From positions 1-53,208 of the forward strand of contig JAUVZF010000020.1 of assembly GCA_030602705.1 (NCBI GenBank): a DNA stretch of 53,208 nucleotides. Reading direction: 5' to 3'. Every line of letters starts with the position of its first letter. Position 1 is the stretch's first letter. The stretch comes from Planctomycetota bacterium (GTDB taxonomy: Bacteria > Planctomycetota > Phycisphaerae > FEN-1346). The position numbers and the translations under genes are program-made. The notes beneath the pieces are model-generated. The model worked only from the letters and a program-made list of their open reading frames with translations, searched no databases and had not been told where the DNA came from. Of this stretch, positions 26,217-34,972 are shown piece by piece.

Positions 26217-26374
26217 CGAGCCTGCGCAGACGCCACTTCCTCAAGTATGCGGCGTTCGGCGCGATGCGCCTGAACGCCGGCCGGGATGACCTCACGCTCC
26301 GGGCCGTCGATATCCCCGGCCGGGCCGTCATGGACGTCCGCTACGTCGTCCTCGCCCTGCTGAACACCCGGTGA
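26213..26374 (+). pseudogene. 53-codon remnant with a TAT-type N-terminus
   Basis: The frame overlaps the sulfatase stop by four bases (ATGA) and reads MTSLRRRHFLKYAAFGAM, a twin-arginine-like start, then ends after 53 codons at 26374. Exported proteins in this region normally continue for 400 or more residues, so this may be the stub of a decayed gene that once followed the sulfatase. It could also be a genuine small protein. Confidence 0.45.
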
Positions 26375-26668
26375 ACGACCGGCGGTGTGCGGCAAGCCGC
26401 CCGGTTGCAGCGCCGGGGCGGGGATCGGAACATGGTCACCCTTCGGGCTGACCATGCCACCGGCCAGAGGCATGACTTCGCGAAGGCGCGTCCCCGTCCT
26501 GGAATCCCGATGCGTCGTTGACCTTGACGTGCGCGGCCTTTCGTGTTAGAGTATAGGCATGGCACGGTTGGTGTGGGCGGACCGCTCGAAAAACAGTATT
26601 GCGTCCCTGAAATTCGGGTGCTGCGCGTGACGACTGGTGCTGAAGAACCTCTGTTGGGAAGGCCCGAA
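26375..26668. other. Spacer with a candidate promoter
   Basis: No gene is evident in these 294 bases. TTGACG at 26524-26529 and TAGAGT at 26547-26552 are 17 bases apart and would serve the accessory pair beginning at 26669. GC content drops at about this point. Confidence 0.5.
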
Positions 26669-27208
26669 ATGGCGATGACGGCAAAGCAGGTTGACATAAC
26701 ACCGGAACAGGTTGCGGGCCGAAGCTACGTTCCTACATGCATGGCGTCGGAGGTCGCGGCCTCAAGTCTGATCATCCTACCCTATGACTCCTGGCCCGGA
26801 CACGACGGCCCCGTCTTCCCAGCAGGCACGACTGAGCTTGCTCAGTTCCTCCGGAAGGAGCTCTCCCCGGATGTCCGCCCCTGCGTTCCCGTGTCTGAGG
26901 AGCAATACGAAGAAATAGCGCTGTACTCGGCGCTGGTGATCATCGGGACCCTCTTAGTTTCCGCGCTAGTCCTCCCGACAGTTGCCAGCGTCTTGTCTCA
27001 CTTCATCATCAAGAAGATGGAACGCACGTCCTTGCGGCCCGAGGACACCGATGTGAAGCTCGTGCTCATCATACGAGAGCCCGACCACTCCATTGAGTTT
27101 GCATACGAGGGGAAGGCCGCCGCGCTCTTCAACGCCCTGCGAGCCGCGAAGAAGACGGACGGGATCGTGAAGGCCCTTGAGGCTCTCTCGCAGGACAGCG
27201 ACGGGTGA
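26669..27208 (+). CDS. Single-helix membrane protein of unknown function
   Basis: I take the ATG at 26669 (GGAAGG upstream), giving 179 residues; a GTG at 26543 would add 42 residues that overlap the promoter region. The protein has one membrane segment at about residues 86-112 (ALVIIGTLLVSALVLP), a soluble N-terminal part and a C-terminal domain with DVKLVLIIREPDHSIEFAYEG. No family is recognised. Composition is lower in GC than the adjacent sulfatase block. The gene overlaps or abuts the SEC-C gene, so they are likely expressed together, in an accessory-type region. Confidence 0.65.
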   Translation: MAMTAKQVDITPEQVAGRSYVPTCMASEVAASSLIILPYDSWPGHDGPVFPAGTTELAQFLRKELSPDVRPCVPVSEEQYEEIALYSALVIIGTLLVSALVLPTVASVLSHFIIKKMERTSLRPEDTDVKLVLIIREPDHSIEFAYEGKAAALFNALRAAKKTDGIVKALEALSQDSDG

Positions 27209-28160
27209 GAATTTGAGTCAGAGCACTATACCCAAGCCTGTCCGAAACCTCGCCCGCAATGTGGCCCGCAACTGGGCGAACCGCCAAACAGATTGGGCGT
27301 TTGAGGCCCTTGCTCGTACGAAGGCCGCTGCCGTGGAGGAGTCAGACGAGGAAGGTGCGAAGCGGTGTTGGATATATGAAACTATCGTTGAAGCCCAAGA
27401 CCACTTCATCGACTTTTTCATGAAGGCGCGCGAGAAGGCTTTTTATGATGCTTGGCGAAGCCTTGAGCAGGCAGAGCTATCACTTCTCAGGCTAAAGCAA
27501 CATCATCCGCTTGAAGAAGCATACTGTCTTGGCCTTATGGCGAAGCTTATCCCGCAATTCCAGGACATCTTCCCTTACGCGGTCTTCTTCAGCCCGGGCC
27601 TTGTCATTCGGAAACGCAAGTGCAGCATCTGTGGGAGGGTGGTCTCAGCCGTCCAAGGATGCGGCCATCGCAAGGGATACATCTACCAGGGCCGCTTCTG
27701 CTGCCATATTGTCGAGGACGTCGAACCTCTTGAGATCAGCTTCGTCAAGAAGCCCGCGCAGCGATTCGGCGTCCCTTTCAAGGTCAAAGAAGATGGTTCG
27801 GCAGAGGATCATTACAACTACGCTGGTGTGGACTACGTGATATCTGGGCTCAGGTCGCCTTTTTCTGATTGGTCCTACACCAGGACCAAGCGCAGACACC
27901 CACACTCTCGGTATACGGATGTGAGCCCGAATGCCCCGTGCCCTTGTGGATCAGGAAGCTCGTATGAGGAGTGCTGCTTGCCTAATAAGGAGGGAGTGCT
28001 CAGGCCCCACATAGATATCGTCTTTTCGGAGCAGCCGCCAGCTTCACTGCCTAGACAAGCGTACTCCGACGACTGGTCACCTTCGTCAGCCGGGCATGCA
28101 AAGGTCCTTAGCAGACAGCGAAATGTGAAGCCACGCGCGAACCTAGACCCTGACATGTGA
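27177..28160 (+). CDS. SEC-C motif protein of unknown function
   Basis: The longest frame has 327 residues and overlaps the preceding gene by 32 bases; a TTG at 27213 giving 315 residues is an alternative. The N-terminal 150 residues are helical. A Cys/His cluster (CSICGRVVSAVQGCGHRKG, then CCH) near 155-185 looks like a zinc site. Residues near 260 carry APCPCGSGSSYEECC, a canonical SEC-C zinc-binding motif, which mediates protein contacts in SecA and many accessory proteins. No enzymatic motif is visible. Its position beside an orphan membrane protein in a low-GC stretch fits an accessory role. Confidence 0.7.
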   Translation: MRLSRRTATGENLSQSTIPKPVRNLARNVARNWANRQTDWAFEALARTKAAAVEESDEEGAKRCWIYETIVEAQDHFIDFFMKAREKAFYDAWRSLEQAELSLLRLKQHHPLEEAYCLGLMAKLIPQFQDIFPYAVFFSPGLVIRKRKCSICGRVVSAVQGCGHRKGYIYQGRFCCHIVEDVEPLEISFVKKPAQRFGVPFKVKEDGSAEDHYNYAGVDYVISGLRSPFSDWSYTRTKRRHPHSRYTDVSPNAPCPCGSGSSYEECCLPNKEGVLRPHIDIVFSEQPPASLPRQAYSDDWSPSSAGHAKVLSRQRNVKPRANLDPDM

Positions 28161-28420
28161 GGTGTGGGCTCGGGATGATGTCCCTGCTGGAAACCTGAAA
28201 CCTGCCATTGGTGCCATTGGGTGCCATTGGGGACGGTACCCACGTTTTTGGCCGGTCCTCAAGGCGCCGAACCTTTCGCCGTCAGGGCTGCCGGGATCGG
28301 AGCCAGGAATCGGCCGCTCAACGGCTGGGCGCCCACGAAGCGGCAGACGACTACGGCCGTCAGCCCGAAGGGGCGCCAAGACAGTAGCCCCGGACAACGC
28401 CGGGGATGGTGTGTCTCCCC

Positions 28421-28648
28421 CTACTCCTCCTTCCCCTTCGGCGGTTCGATGATCGTTACTTCGATGGCGTCGCGCTTGGCCCAGGGAAGGTTGATGTCGA
28501 ACCATTCGATGTGGCTGTTGTACTTCGTGCGGACGTGTTTGGTGTAGTTGGCCATGCCGCGCGCACCGTAGCCCGCGTTGTCGGCCAACCGCTTCGCCTT
28601 CTCGGGCGCGAGCAGCCGGAGGCGGCGGTCGATACTGCTCTTTTCCAC
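28421..28648 (-). CDS. Small protein downstream of the Thi4-like gene
   Basis: A 75-residue frame from a GTG at 28648 reads EKSSIDRRLRLLAPEKAKRL and ends in VTIIEPPKGKEE. Gly/Tyr residues in the middle (NAGYGARGMANYTKHVRTKY) look folded, not like a random shadow. The start is uncertain: GAGGAG lies right against the GTG, and no ATG is available. It begins about 30 bases after the Thi4-like stop, so it is probably co-transcribed. I do not recognise the family. Confidence 0.45.
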   Translation of the reverse strand: MEKSSIDRRLRLLAPEKAKRLADNAGYGARGMANYTKHVRTKYNSHIEWFDINLPWAKRDAIEVTIIEPPKGKEE

Positions 28649-28676
28649 CTCCTCAATGACTGCCTGCCCGCGTGCC

Positions 28677-29456
28677 TCAGCCGTTCTGCAACGAGGCGGC
28701 CACCATCTCGGCGACGCGACAGCCGGACAGGAGCATGCCTCCAAAGATGGGGCCCATGCGTGGTCCGGCGAACGTCGTGCACACGCTCATACCGGTCACC
28801 CAGAGGCCCGGGAAGACCTCCGCCACGTTCTCGACCACGAAGGCTTCCCCCGCGGAAGCATCCATAGGCCCTTCGCCAGGCCGCTTGGCCGCAGCGGAAT
28901 CGTCGAGCATGCCCCGCTTCCGGAGCGATTCGACCACAACCGCACCATGCCCTGTCGCATCGACGACGGCCTTGGCCGCAAACGCCAGGGGGTCCACCGG
29001 CATGGCTCCGGCCACGCCCGTCCGGTTAGCCACGACCCCCGTGATGCGTCCCTCGCGGAGGCAGACGTCCTCGGCGGTCATGAGGTTCAGGACGACCGCC
29101 CCCGCCTGGATCGCCTTCAGACAGAGGGCAGATGCCAGTTCCATCGTGTCCACAACGTACAGTCCCCCTGGCGCGGGCTCCGATCGGCAGCCGATCTCCT
29201 TGAGGACGGAGAGGGCTTCTTCCTGGACGACCGCCACGTTCATCGCCATTCCGCCGCCCCAGATTCCACCGCCCGGCGCGAGGCGCTTCTCAAGCACCGT
29301 GACCCTCACGCCGCCGGTGGCGAGGAAGTAGGCGGCGGTCAGGCCCGATGGCCCCGCTCCTACCACGAGGACGTCACTTTCGAGCCGTGCGGCAATGGTG
29401 CGCAGATAGGTTTCGACGATCGCCTTGGAGATCGCCGTGTCGGCGAATTCACCCAC
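28677..29456 (-). CDS. thi4: Thi4-like thiazole synthase (lacks the usual Cys/His)
   Basis: The 259-residue product is taken from a GTG at 29456 with AAAGGGG upstream; the open frame extends to 30005 through repeat DNA but that part has no family match. The FAD/NAD-binding DVLVVGAGPSGLTAAYFLA, GGGIWGGGMAMN, and AGPRMGPIFGGMLLSG are Thi4 landmarks. The enzyme makes the thiazole half of thiamin from NAD and glycine. In eukaryotic suicidal Thi4 a Cys, and in the sulfide-dependent prokaryotic type a His, precedes the xDP motif; here the segment reads GAMPVDPLAF, with Pro in that position. It is divergent from the ArsR gene at 29841. Confidence 0.85.
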   Translation of the reverse strand: MGEFADTAISKAIVETYLRTIAARLESDVLVVGAGPSGLTAAYFLATGGVRVTVLEKRLAPGGGIWGGGMAMNVAVVQEEALSVLKEIGCRSEPAPGGLYVVDTMELASALCLKAIQAGAVVLNLMTAEDVCLREGRITGVVANRTGVAGAMPVDPLAFAAKAVVDATGHGAVVVESLRKRGMLDDSAAAKRPGEGPMDASAGEAFVVENVAEVFPGLWVTGMSVCTTFAGPRMGPIFGGMLLSGCRVAEMVAASLQNG

Positions 29457-29783
29457 GGTTTGGACCCCTTTCCGGAACCGTCTTTCGGCCGCCGCATCCG
29501 CCTCGGAGGTGGCCGCCTCAATCCGAGACGGGGTTCCTCGCCCCCCCGACCGTCTCCCACTGTGGCCGGCGGTTCGGGATGCATCAAGTAAAAAACGGGG
29601 GAAGAGTGTCGAGGGGTGTGCGGCGTGCACCCAGGTCCGTAGCGCCCGTACGGGCGGCCGGATAGTCAGGCCGACCCGTACGGGGGGATAAACCCCGGCG
29701 CTACGGCTGTTCGGAAAGACTTCCTCGCTCCTGCTTAGCCAGCCAAGCGGCCGCCCACCGGGGATGAGTCGCCCGGTTGGGCC
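29457..29783. other. Intergenic region with an inverted REP/MITE-like copy
   Basis: Bases 29638-29738 are an inverted, diverged copy of 6536-6637, including CGTAGCGCCC, the palindrome around CCGTACGG and GGGATAAACCCCGGCGCTACGG. The rest of this gap holds no supported gene. The open frame that extends the Thi4-like gene into it is rejected. Confidence 0.7.
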
Positions 29784-29817
29784 TTGACATTTCTTGGCGA
29801 ATTGGTAAAATGACCAA
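29784..29817 (+). promoter_or_regulatory. ArsR-controlled promoter 1 with operator
   Basis: TTGACA (29784-29789) and TAAAAT (29806-29811) are 16 bases apart, about 30 bases before the ArsR gene. The dyad TTGGT-N6-ACCAA at 29802-29817 covers the -10 box. The same arrangement, TTGGC-N6-GCCAA on the -10, is found at the second ArsR gene, so this is probably the repressor's operator. Confidence 0.7.
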
Positions 29818-29840
29818 GGATCGAAGCAAGGAGCAGAACC

Positions 29841-30161
29841 GTGAACACAAAGGAACGTGCCCGCTACGAAGCGCGGGCTCGCATCATCAAGGCCCTGGCG
29901 CATCCGACGCGGCTGTTCCTGGTGGATGAACTGTCGCGCGGCGAGCGGTGCGTGTGTGAACTCACCGAGATGGTCGGCGCCGACATGTCCACCGTCTCGA
30001 AACACCTGGCGGTGCTGAAGGCGGCGGGAATCGTCGCGGACGAGAAGCGCGGCAGCCAGGTCTTTTACGCCATCCGCTGCCCGTGCGTGCTGAAGTTCTT
30101 CGAATGCGTCGAGACGGTGCTGAAGACAAGCGCCCGTGAACAGGCGGCCCTGGTCCGCTGA
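29841..30161 (+). CDS. arsR: ArsR/SmtB family metalloregulator
   Basis: The 106-residue winged-helix repressor carries the metalloid-sensing CVCEL motif in the recognition region (SRGERCVCELTEMV), as in As(III)-responsive ArsR, plus extra Cys in CPCVLKFFECVE near the C-terminus. The DNA-binding helix is STVSKHLAVLKAAGIV. It would release its operator on binding arsenite or antimonite. It leads the cluster to 37893 and is about 70 percent similar by eye to the second copy at 32576. Confidence 0.93.
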   Translation: MNTKERARYEARARIIKALAHPTRLFLVDELSRGERCVCELTEMVGADMSTVSKHLAVLKAAGIVADEKRGSQVFYAIRCPCVLKFFECVETVLKTSAREQAALVR

Positions 30162-30266
30162 CCCTCATGCGGCGGCCAGGCAGGGGCCGCCTCTTTTCCG
30201 GCCGGACGCTTGGCGAATGGGCCAAATGGCCATGACAGCCCGGCGGGTTTCAAGAGAAGGTGGCGG

Positions 30267-31574
30267 ATGAAGAAGGAACTGAAAATCTTCGCGGCGTTGG
30301 TGGCCGTCTTCCTGGTCGCCTACTTTCTGCCCCTGGGCAGCGAGAAGGTCCGCAGCGCCATCCTGGATGCGTTTGGGCTGCTTCAGTGGTACGCGATCCA
30401 CCACACGCTGGCGTGCGTGGTGCCGGCGATGTTCATCGCGGGGGCCATCTCGACCTTTCTCTCGCAGGCCTCGGTCATGCGCTACCTGGGGCCGACGTCG
30501 AGTCGTCCGCTGGCCTACTCGGTGGCCTCGGTGGCGGGTGTTATCCTGGCGGTCTGCTCGTGCAGCGTCCTGCCGATGTTCGCCGGCATCTACGCCATGG
30601 GGGCGGGGCTGGGACCGGCCAGTGCGTTCCTGTACTCCGGTCCGGCGATCAACGTGATGGCGATCTTCTTGTCGGCCCGCGTGCTGGGCCTCGACATTGG
30701 GGCCGCGCGGGCCATCGGCGCGGTCGTCTTCGCGTTTGTGATCGGCCTGGCGATGGCCTTCATCTTCCGTGGCAGCGAGAAGAAGCGGGCCGACGCGGCA
30801 ATGCAGATGCCTGAGGCACCCGCCAGCCCCCGGCCGCTCTCCAAGACCGCCCTCTTCTTCCTCTGCATGATCCTCTTTCTCGTCTTCAGCGACTGGTTCA
30901 ACACGAACGACGTGACGATGACCATGAACGACGGGACCGTCATCAAGGCCAACATCCGCTACAGCAGGCGGGACACGATGGACATCCAGCAGTACCAGGC
31001 CGATGGCCGCCTGGGGTCGGAGATCCGCCGCCTCCGGCGCGACCAGATCCGGCGCATCGAACGCGAGCCGGGCTTCGTCACGACGGTTCACGGGGTCAAG
31101 TGGCTCCTGGCGGGCGCGATGGGCCTGGCGGTGCTCGTGATGGTCTGGCGGTGGTTCGGCCGCGACGAGATCCGCCAGTGGATGCGGGCGACCTGGGACT
31201 TCACCCTGATGATCGTGCCGCTGCTGTTCGGCGGCGTGTTTATCACGGGGTTCATCGGGGGACTGATCCCCGAGACGTACGTGGCGGGCCTGGTGGGCGG
31301 CAACAGCATCCTCTCGAACTTCGTGGCCTCGCTGGTCGGGATGATCTGGTACTTTGCCACGCTGACCGAGATCCCGATCGTCGAGATGTTGACGCGGCTC
31401 GGCATGGGACGCGGCCCTGCCTTGGCGCTGCTTCTGGCGGGGCCGGCCCTGTCGCTGCCGAGCATCCTGGTGATCTACAAGGTCGTCGGCTTCGCCAAGA
31501 CGTTCGTATTCTGCCTGCTGGCGGTGGTGATGTCCACACTGGTGGGCTGGCTGTTCGGTATGCTGGTCGGATGA
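30267..31574 (+). CDS. DUF318/ArsP-type membrane permease
   Basis: The 435-residue protein starts at the ATG at 30267 with an upstream GAAGG; the longer frame at 30210 is less supported. Two halves each carry about four or five hydrophobic helices. The first half has the conserved VCSCSVLPMFAGIYAMGAGLGPASAFLYSGPAIN, spanning a CSCSVLP motif and a pore-lining GPA. The second half repeats the pattern (GFIGGLIP, LLAGPALSLPSILVI). Family members export methylarsenite or other metalloids. A soluble loop of about 90 residues separates the halves. It follows the ArsR gene and its expression should be metalloid-induced. Confidence 0.85.
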   Translation: MKKELKIFAALVAVFLVAYFLPLGSEKVRSAILDAFGLLQWYAIHHTLACVVPAMFIAGAISTFLSQASVMRYLGPTSSRPLAYSVASVAGVILAVCSCSVLPMFAGIYAMGAGLGPASAFLYSGPAINVMAIFLSARVLGLDIGAARAIGAVVFAFVIGLAMAFIFRGSEKKRADAAMQMPEAPASPRPLSKTALFFLCMILFLVFSDWFNTNDVTMTMNDGTVIKANIRYSRRDTMDIQQYQADGRLGSEIRRLRRDQIRRIEREPGFVTTVHGVKWLLAGAMGLAVLVMVWRWFGRDEIRQWMRATWDFTLMIVPLLFGGVFITGFIGGLIPETYVAGLVGGNSILSNFVASLVGMIWYFATLTEIPIVEMLTRLGMGRGPALALLLAGPALSLPSILVIYKVVGFAKTFVFCLLAVVMSTLVGWLFGMLVG

Positions 31575-31640
31575 CCGCGGCAGAAGCGGCCCCGGCCGGC
31601 CATGAAGCGGCCGCTGGCGGGGCACCCGTGAGGTTCGGCG

Positions 31641-32516
31641 ATGCGAGTCGTGACAACGTTTGCAGACCGTGAGGAATTTGAGAAGGCCCACGTGCGGCTC
31701 GATGCGCACGGAGTGCCGTTCGAGATGGTCTCGCCCGACCCGGGATACCGCCTGGTTGGCGTGCCTGCCCTGGTAACGGAAGCCGAGGGGCGGGTGGCCC
31801 TGACGCCGAGAGGCGCCGCCGAGGTCATTTCGGCCGGGTGGGTCGAGTACCGGCCCGCGCGAATCGCCGTGCCCGAGGCAGAGCCGCCGTTTTACGACGA
31901 GGACGTCTTTGGCGAGGCTCGGATCATGGTCTTGGCCCCGTGCGTGGCGGACGCAACGAAGATCCGCCTGATCGCCCACCTGACGGGCGACCTGACGGGG
32001 GTCTTCCCGTATCTGAACGCCGAGATGAAGGAGGCCTGCTACAACGCCCGCGGGCCGACCTTCACGTTCATGGACGCCTACCGCATGGTCTCGATGTACG
32101 CGCGGCGGATCGCCGTCGCCAAAGCCGACGAGATCGTGGACGGCTGGCGGACCCTGGAGATGATCCGCCGCCGCGTCAACGAAACCTGGGCCCGCCGGGC
32201 GCACATCGAGCCGTGCTATGAGATGCGGCAGAAGCCGCCGGCGCTGGAAATCTTCAAGCGCCTGCCCGGCACCAACTGCCGCGCCTGCGGCGAGGCGACG
32301 TGCCTGGCGTTTGCCGTGCGCGTCCATGCCGGCGAAGCCGAGGTGTCGCGCTGCCAGCCCGTGTTCGGCGGCGAATATGGCCACCTCAGAGAAGCCCTTC
32401 TGGAGGTCTGCCAAGCCGTGGCCGGGAGGGGCACACGAGAAGACAATGGCCGAAGGCACCGAACGCGGACAGAACGGCACGCCGAGGCCACCGGTTTTTC
32501 GCCAGCGCACGATTGA
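31641..32516 (+). CDS. Putative (Fe-S)-binding protein, DUF3343-like plus FeS domain
   Basis: The 291-residue protein has an N-terminal DUF3343-like stretch (residues 1-70, MRVVTTFADREEFEKAHVRL), a middle helical region, and a C-terminal four-Cys FeS motif at C213, C216, C221 and C238 (TNCRACGEATC), the spacing of the PF04060 domain that binds a [4Fe-4S] cluster. A tail rich in Arg and His follows. Proteins of this kind recur in ArsR-permease clusters, and may couple metalloid handling to redox sensing or electron transfer. Its stop codon lies in the promoter of the next ArsR gene. Confidence 0.75.
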   Translation: MRVVTTFADREEFEKAHVRLDAHGVPFEMVSPDPGYRLVGVPALVTEAEGRVALTPRGAAEVISAGWVEYRPARIAVPEAEPPFYDEDVFGEARIMVLAPCVADATKIRLIAHLTGDLTGVFPYLNAEMKEACYNARGPTFTFMDAYRMVSMYARRIAVAKADEIVDGWRTLEMIRRRVNETWARRAHIEPCYEMRQKPPALEIFKRLPGTNCRACGEATCLAFAVRVHAGEAEVSRCQPVFGGEYGHLREALLEVCQAVAGRGTREDNGRRHRTRTERHAEATGFSPAHD

Positions 32517-32561
32517 CACCCCGCAAGTCCTTGGCTATTATGCCAAACGACCACGGACTTG
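32513..32561 (+). promoter_or_regulatory. ArsR-controlled promoter 2 with operator
   Basis: TTGACA (32513-32518) and TATTAT (32536-32541) are 17 bases apart. TTGGC-TATTAT-GCCAA (32531-32546) is a perfect dyad with the -10 box as its spacer, and it is framed by a longer dyad CAAGTCC (32524-32530) and GGACTTG (32555-32561). The close match to the promoter at 29784 indicates a shared repressor. Confidence 0.75.
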
Positions 32562-32575
32562 GCGGAGGAATCCGG

Positions 32576-32896
32576 ATGGACAGGCGAACACAAGTGCGGT
32601 TTCAGGCGCGGGCCCAGGTGTTCAAGGCCCTCGGCCATCCGACGCGGCTGTTCATGGTGGACGAACTGTCGCGCGGCGAGCGGTGCGTGTGCGACCTGAC
32701 GGAGATGGTCGGCGCCGACATGTCCACCGTCTCGAAGCACCTGGCGGTCCTCAAGAACGCCGGCATCGTCCGGGACGAGAAGCGCGGCAACCAGGTCTTC
32801 TACTCGCTTCAGTTGCCCTGCGTCGTCGGCTTCTTCGAGTGCGTCGAGACGGTGCTTGCGGAGCAGGCGAAGCGCCAACTGGCCCTGAGTCGGTAA
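32576..32896 (+). CDS. arsR: ArsR/SmtB family metalloregulator, second copy
   Basis: The 106-residue protein starts at the ATG at 32576 after GGAGGAA. It carries CVCDL in the same position as the first ArsR and an LPCVVGFFECVE tail, so both metal ligands are conserved. The winged-helix recognition segment (MSTVSKHLAVLK) is identical to that of the paralogue, which explains the shared operator. It heads the second transcription unit, with the DGC protein and ACR3 downstream. Confidence 0.93.
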   Translation: MDRRTQVRFQARAQVFKALGHPTRLFMVDELSRGERCVCDLTEMVGADMSTVSKHLAVLKNAGIVRDEKRGNQVFYSLQLPCVVGFFECVETVLAEQAKRQLALSR

Positions 32897-32967
32897 CCGG
32901 CCTTGCCGACGTGCCCAAGCGCGCGGGCGCAGCGCCGGCGGCCAATCGGACGGACAAGGAGAGTCCC

Positions 32968-33393
32968 ATGGCAGAGTGCTGCGGAAGTAGCAGGCCGAAG
33001 CAGGCCGCCTCGTCGTGCTGTGGCGGCGGGGGCAAGAACGTGCTGCTGTACGCCTGTTCGGGCGGGGCGAACGTGGCGGAAATCGCCGACCGTGCGGCCC
33101 GCCGGCTCATGGCCGAGGGCAAGGGCACCATGTTCTGCCTGGCCGGACTTGGGGCCGACATCCAGGGCATGGTCCAGACGGCCCGCGACGCCGACCTGAA
33201 CCTCGTCCTGGACGGCTGCCCCATGGACTGCGCCAAGAAGATCTTCCAGCGCCACGGCATCACCAACTACACGCAGGCCAAAGTGACGGACCTGGGCATC
33301 GAGAAGGTCAAGGGCGTCCGGGCGACCGACGAGCAGGTGGCAGCGGCCGCCGACGCCGCCCGCGCCGCCATCGCCAAAGCGCTTATGGCGTGA
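32968..33393 (+). CDS. DGC-domain putative zinc/metal-binding protein
   Basis: The 141-residue protein has a Cys-rich start (AECCGSS, SSCCGGGG), a CSGGANV segment, and the eponymous DGCPMDC at residues 82-88, which carries two Cys ligands. DGC proteins are frequently found beside ArsR and ACR3 genes and are thought to bind zinc or a thiophilic metal. It is probably a cytoplasmic metal carrier or chaperone delivering metalloid to the exporter. The ACR3 gene follows 33 bases downstream. Confidence 0.85.
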   Translation: MAECCGSSRPKQAASSCCGGGGKNVLLYACSGGANVAEIADRAARRLMAEGKGTMFCLAGLGADIQGMVQTARDADLNLVLDGCPMDCAKKIFQRHGITNYTQAKVTDLGIEKVKGVRATDEQVAAAADAARAAIAKALMA

Positions 33394-33426
33394 GGGGAGC
33401 CAGGCACGCATGGGAAGGGACACACC

Positions 33427-34635
<1,209 letters not shown>

Positions 34636-34664
34636 CGGTGTCTCGCGGGCTTGGGGAGAATGCC

Positions 34665-34898
34665 ATGAAGAGAATCCAGGTCCTCGGGCCGGGGTGCCCG
34701 AAGTGCGCGAGACTGGCCGAGGTGGCCGAGGCGGCGGCGAAGGCCGCAGGCGTCGAGTACACACTTGAAAAGGTGACCGACATCAACCGGATTACCGGCT
34801 TCGGCGTCATGATGACCCCCGCCCTGGTCATCGACGGCGAGGTCAAGACCGTCGGCAAGGTGCCGAGCGCTGAGGAGATCAAGGCCATGCTGGCCTAG
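34665..34898 (+). CDS. Mini-thioredoxin (redox-active disulfide protein)
   Basis: The 77-residue protein begins at the ATG at 34665 after [18 protein letters not shown] places the CxxC redox site at residues 11-14. [12 protein letters not shown] holds the cis-Pro loop. It belongs to the TM0996/MTH895 type of small thioredoxins. In this cluster it could reduce arsenate, recycle the Cys of neighbours, or carry a metalloid-thiol. Cytoplasmic, no signal. Confidence 0.88.
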   Translation: MKRIQVLGPGCPKCARLAEVAEAAAKAAGVEYTLEKVTDINRITGFGVMMTPALVIDGEVKTVGKVPSAEEIKAMLA

Positions 34899-34972
34899 CG
34901 TCTTGACATGAGTCCGGCACGGCCCGTACGGGCCGCGCGTGGCGCTGCGCCACAGAAGAAGGAGCATCGGCA

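Noticed and set aside
28195..28240. Three TGCCATTGG repeats as a CRISPR array
   Set aside because: The units are too short and lack uniform spacers; no cas gene is present.
28161..28420. Possible terminator at CCCCGG-acaac-gCCGGGG (about 28391-28406)
   Set aside because: The stem is short and no T-run follows, so I cannot support a terminator.
29457..30005. N-terminal extension of the Thi4-like frame
   Set aside because: The extension runs through the palindromic repeat region and ArsR gene on the other strand and matches no Thi4 sequence.
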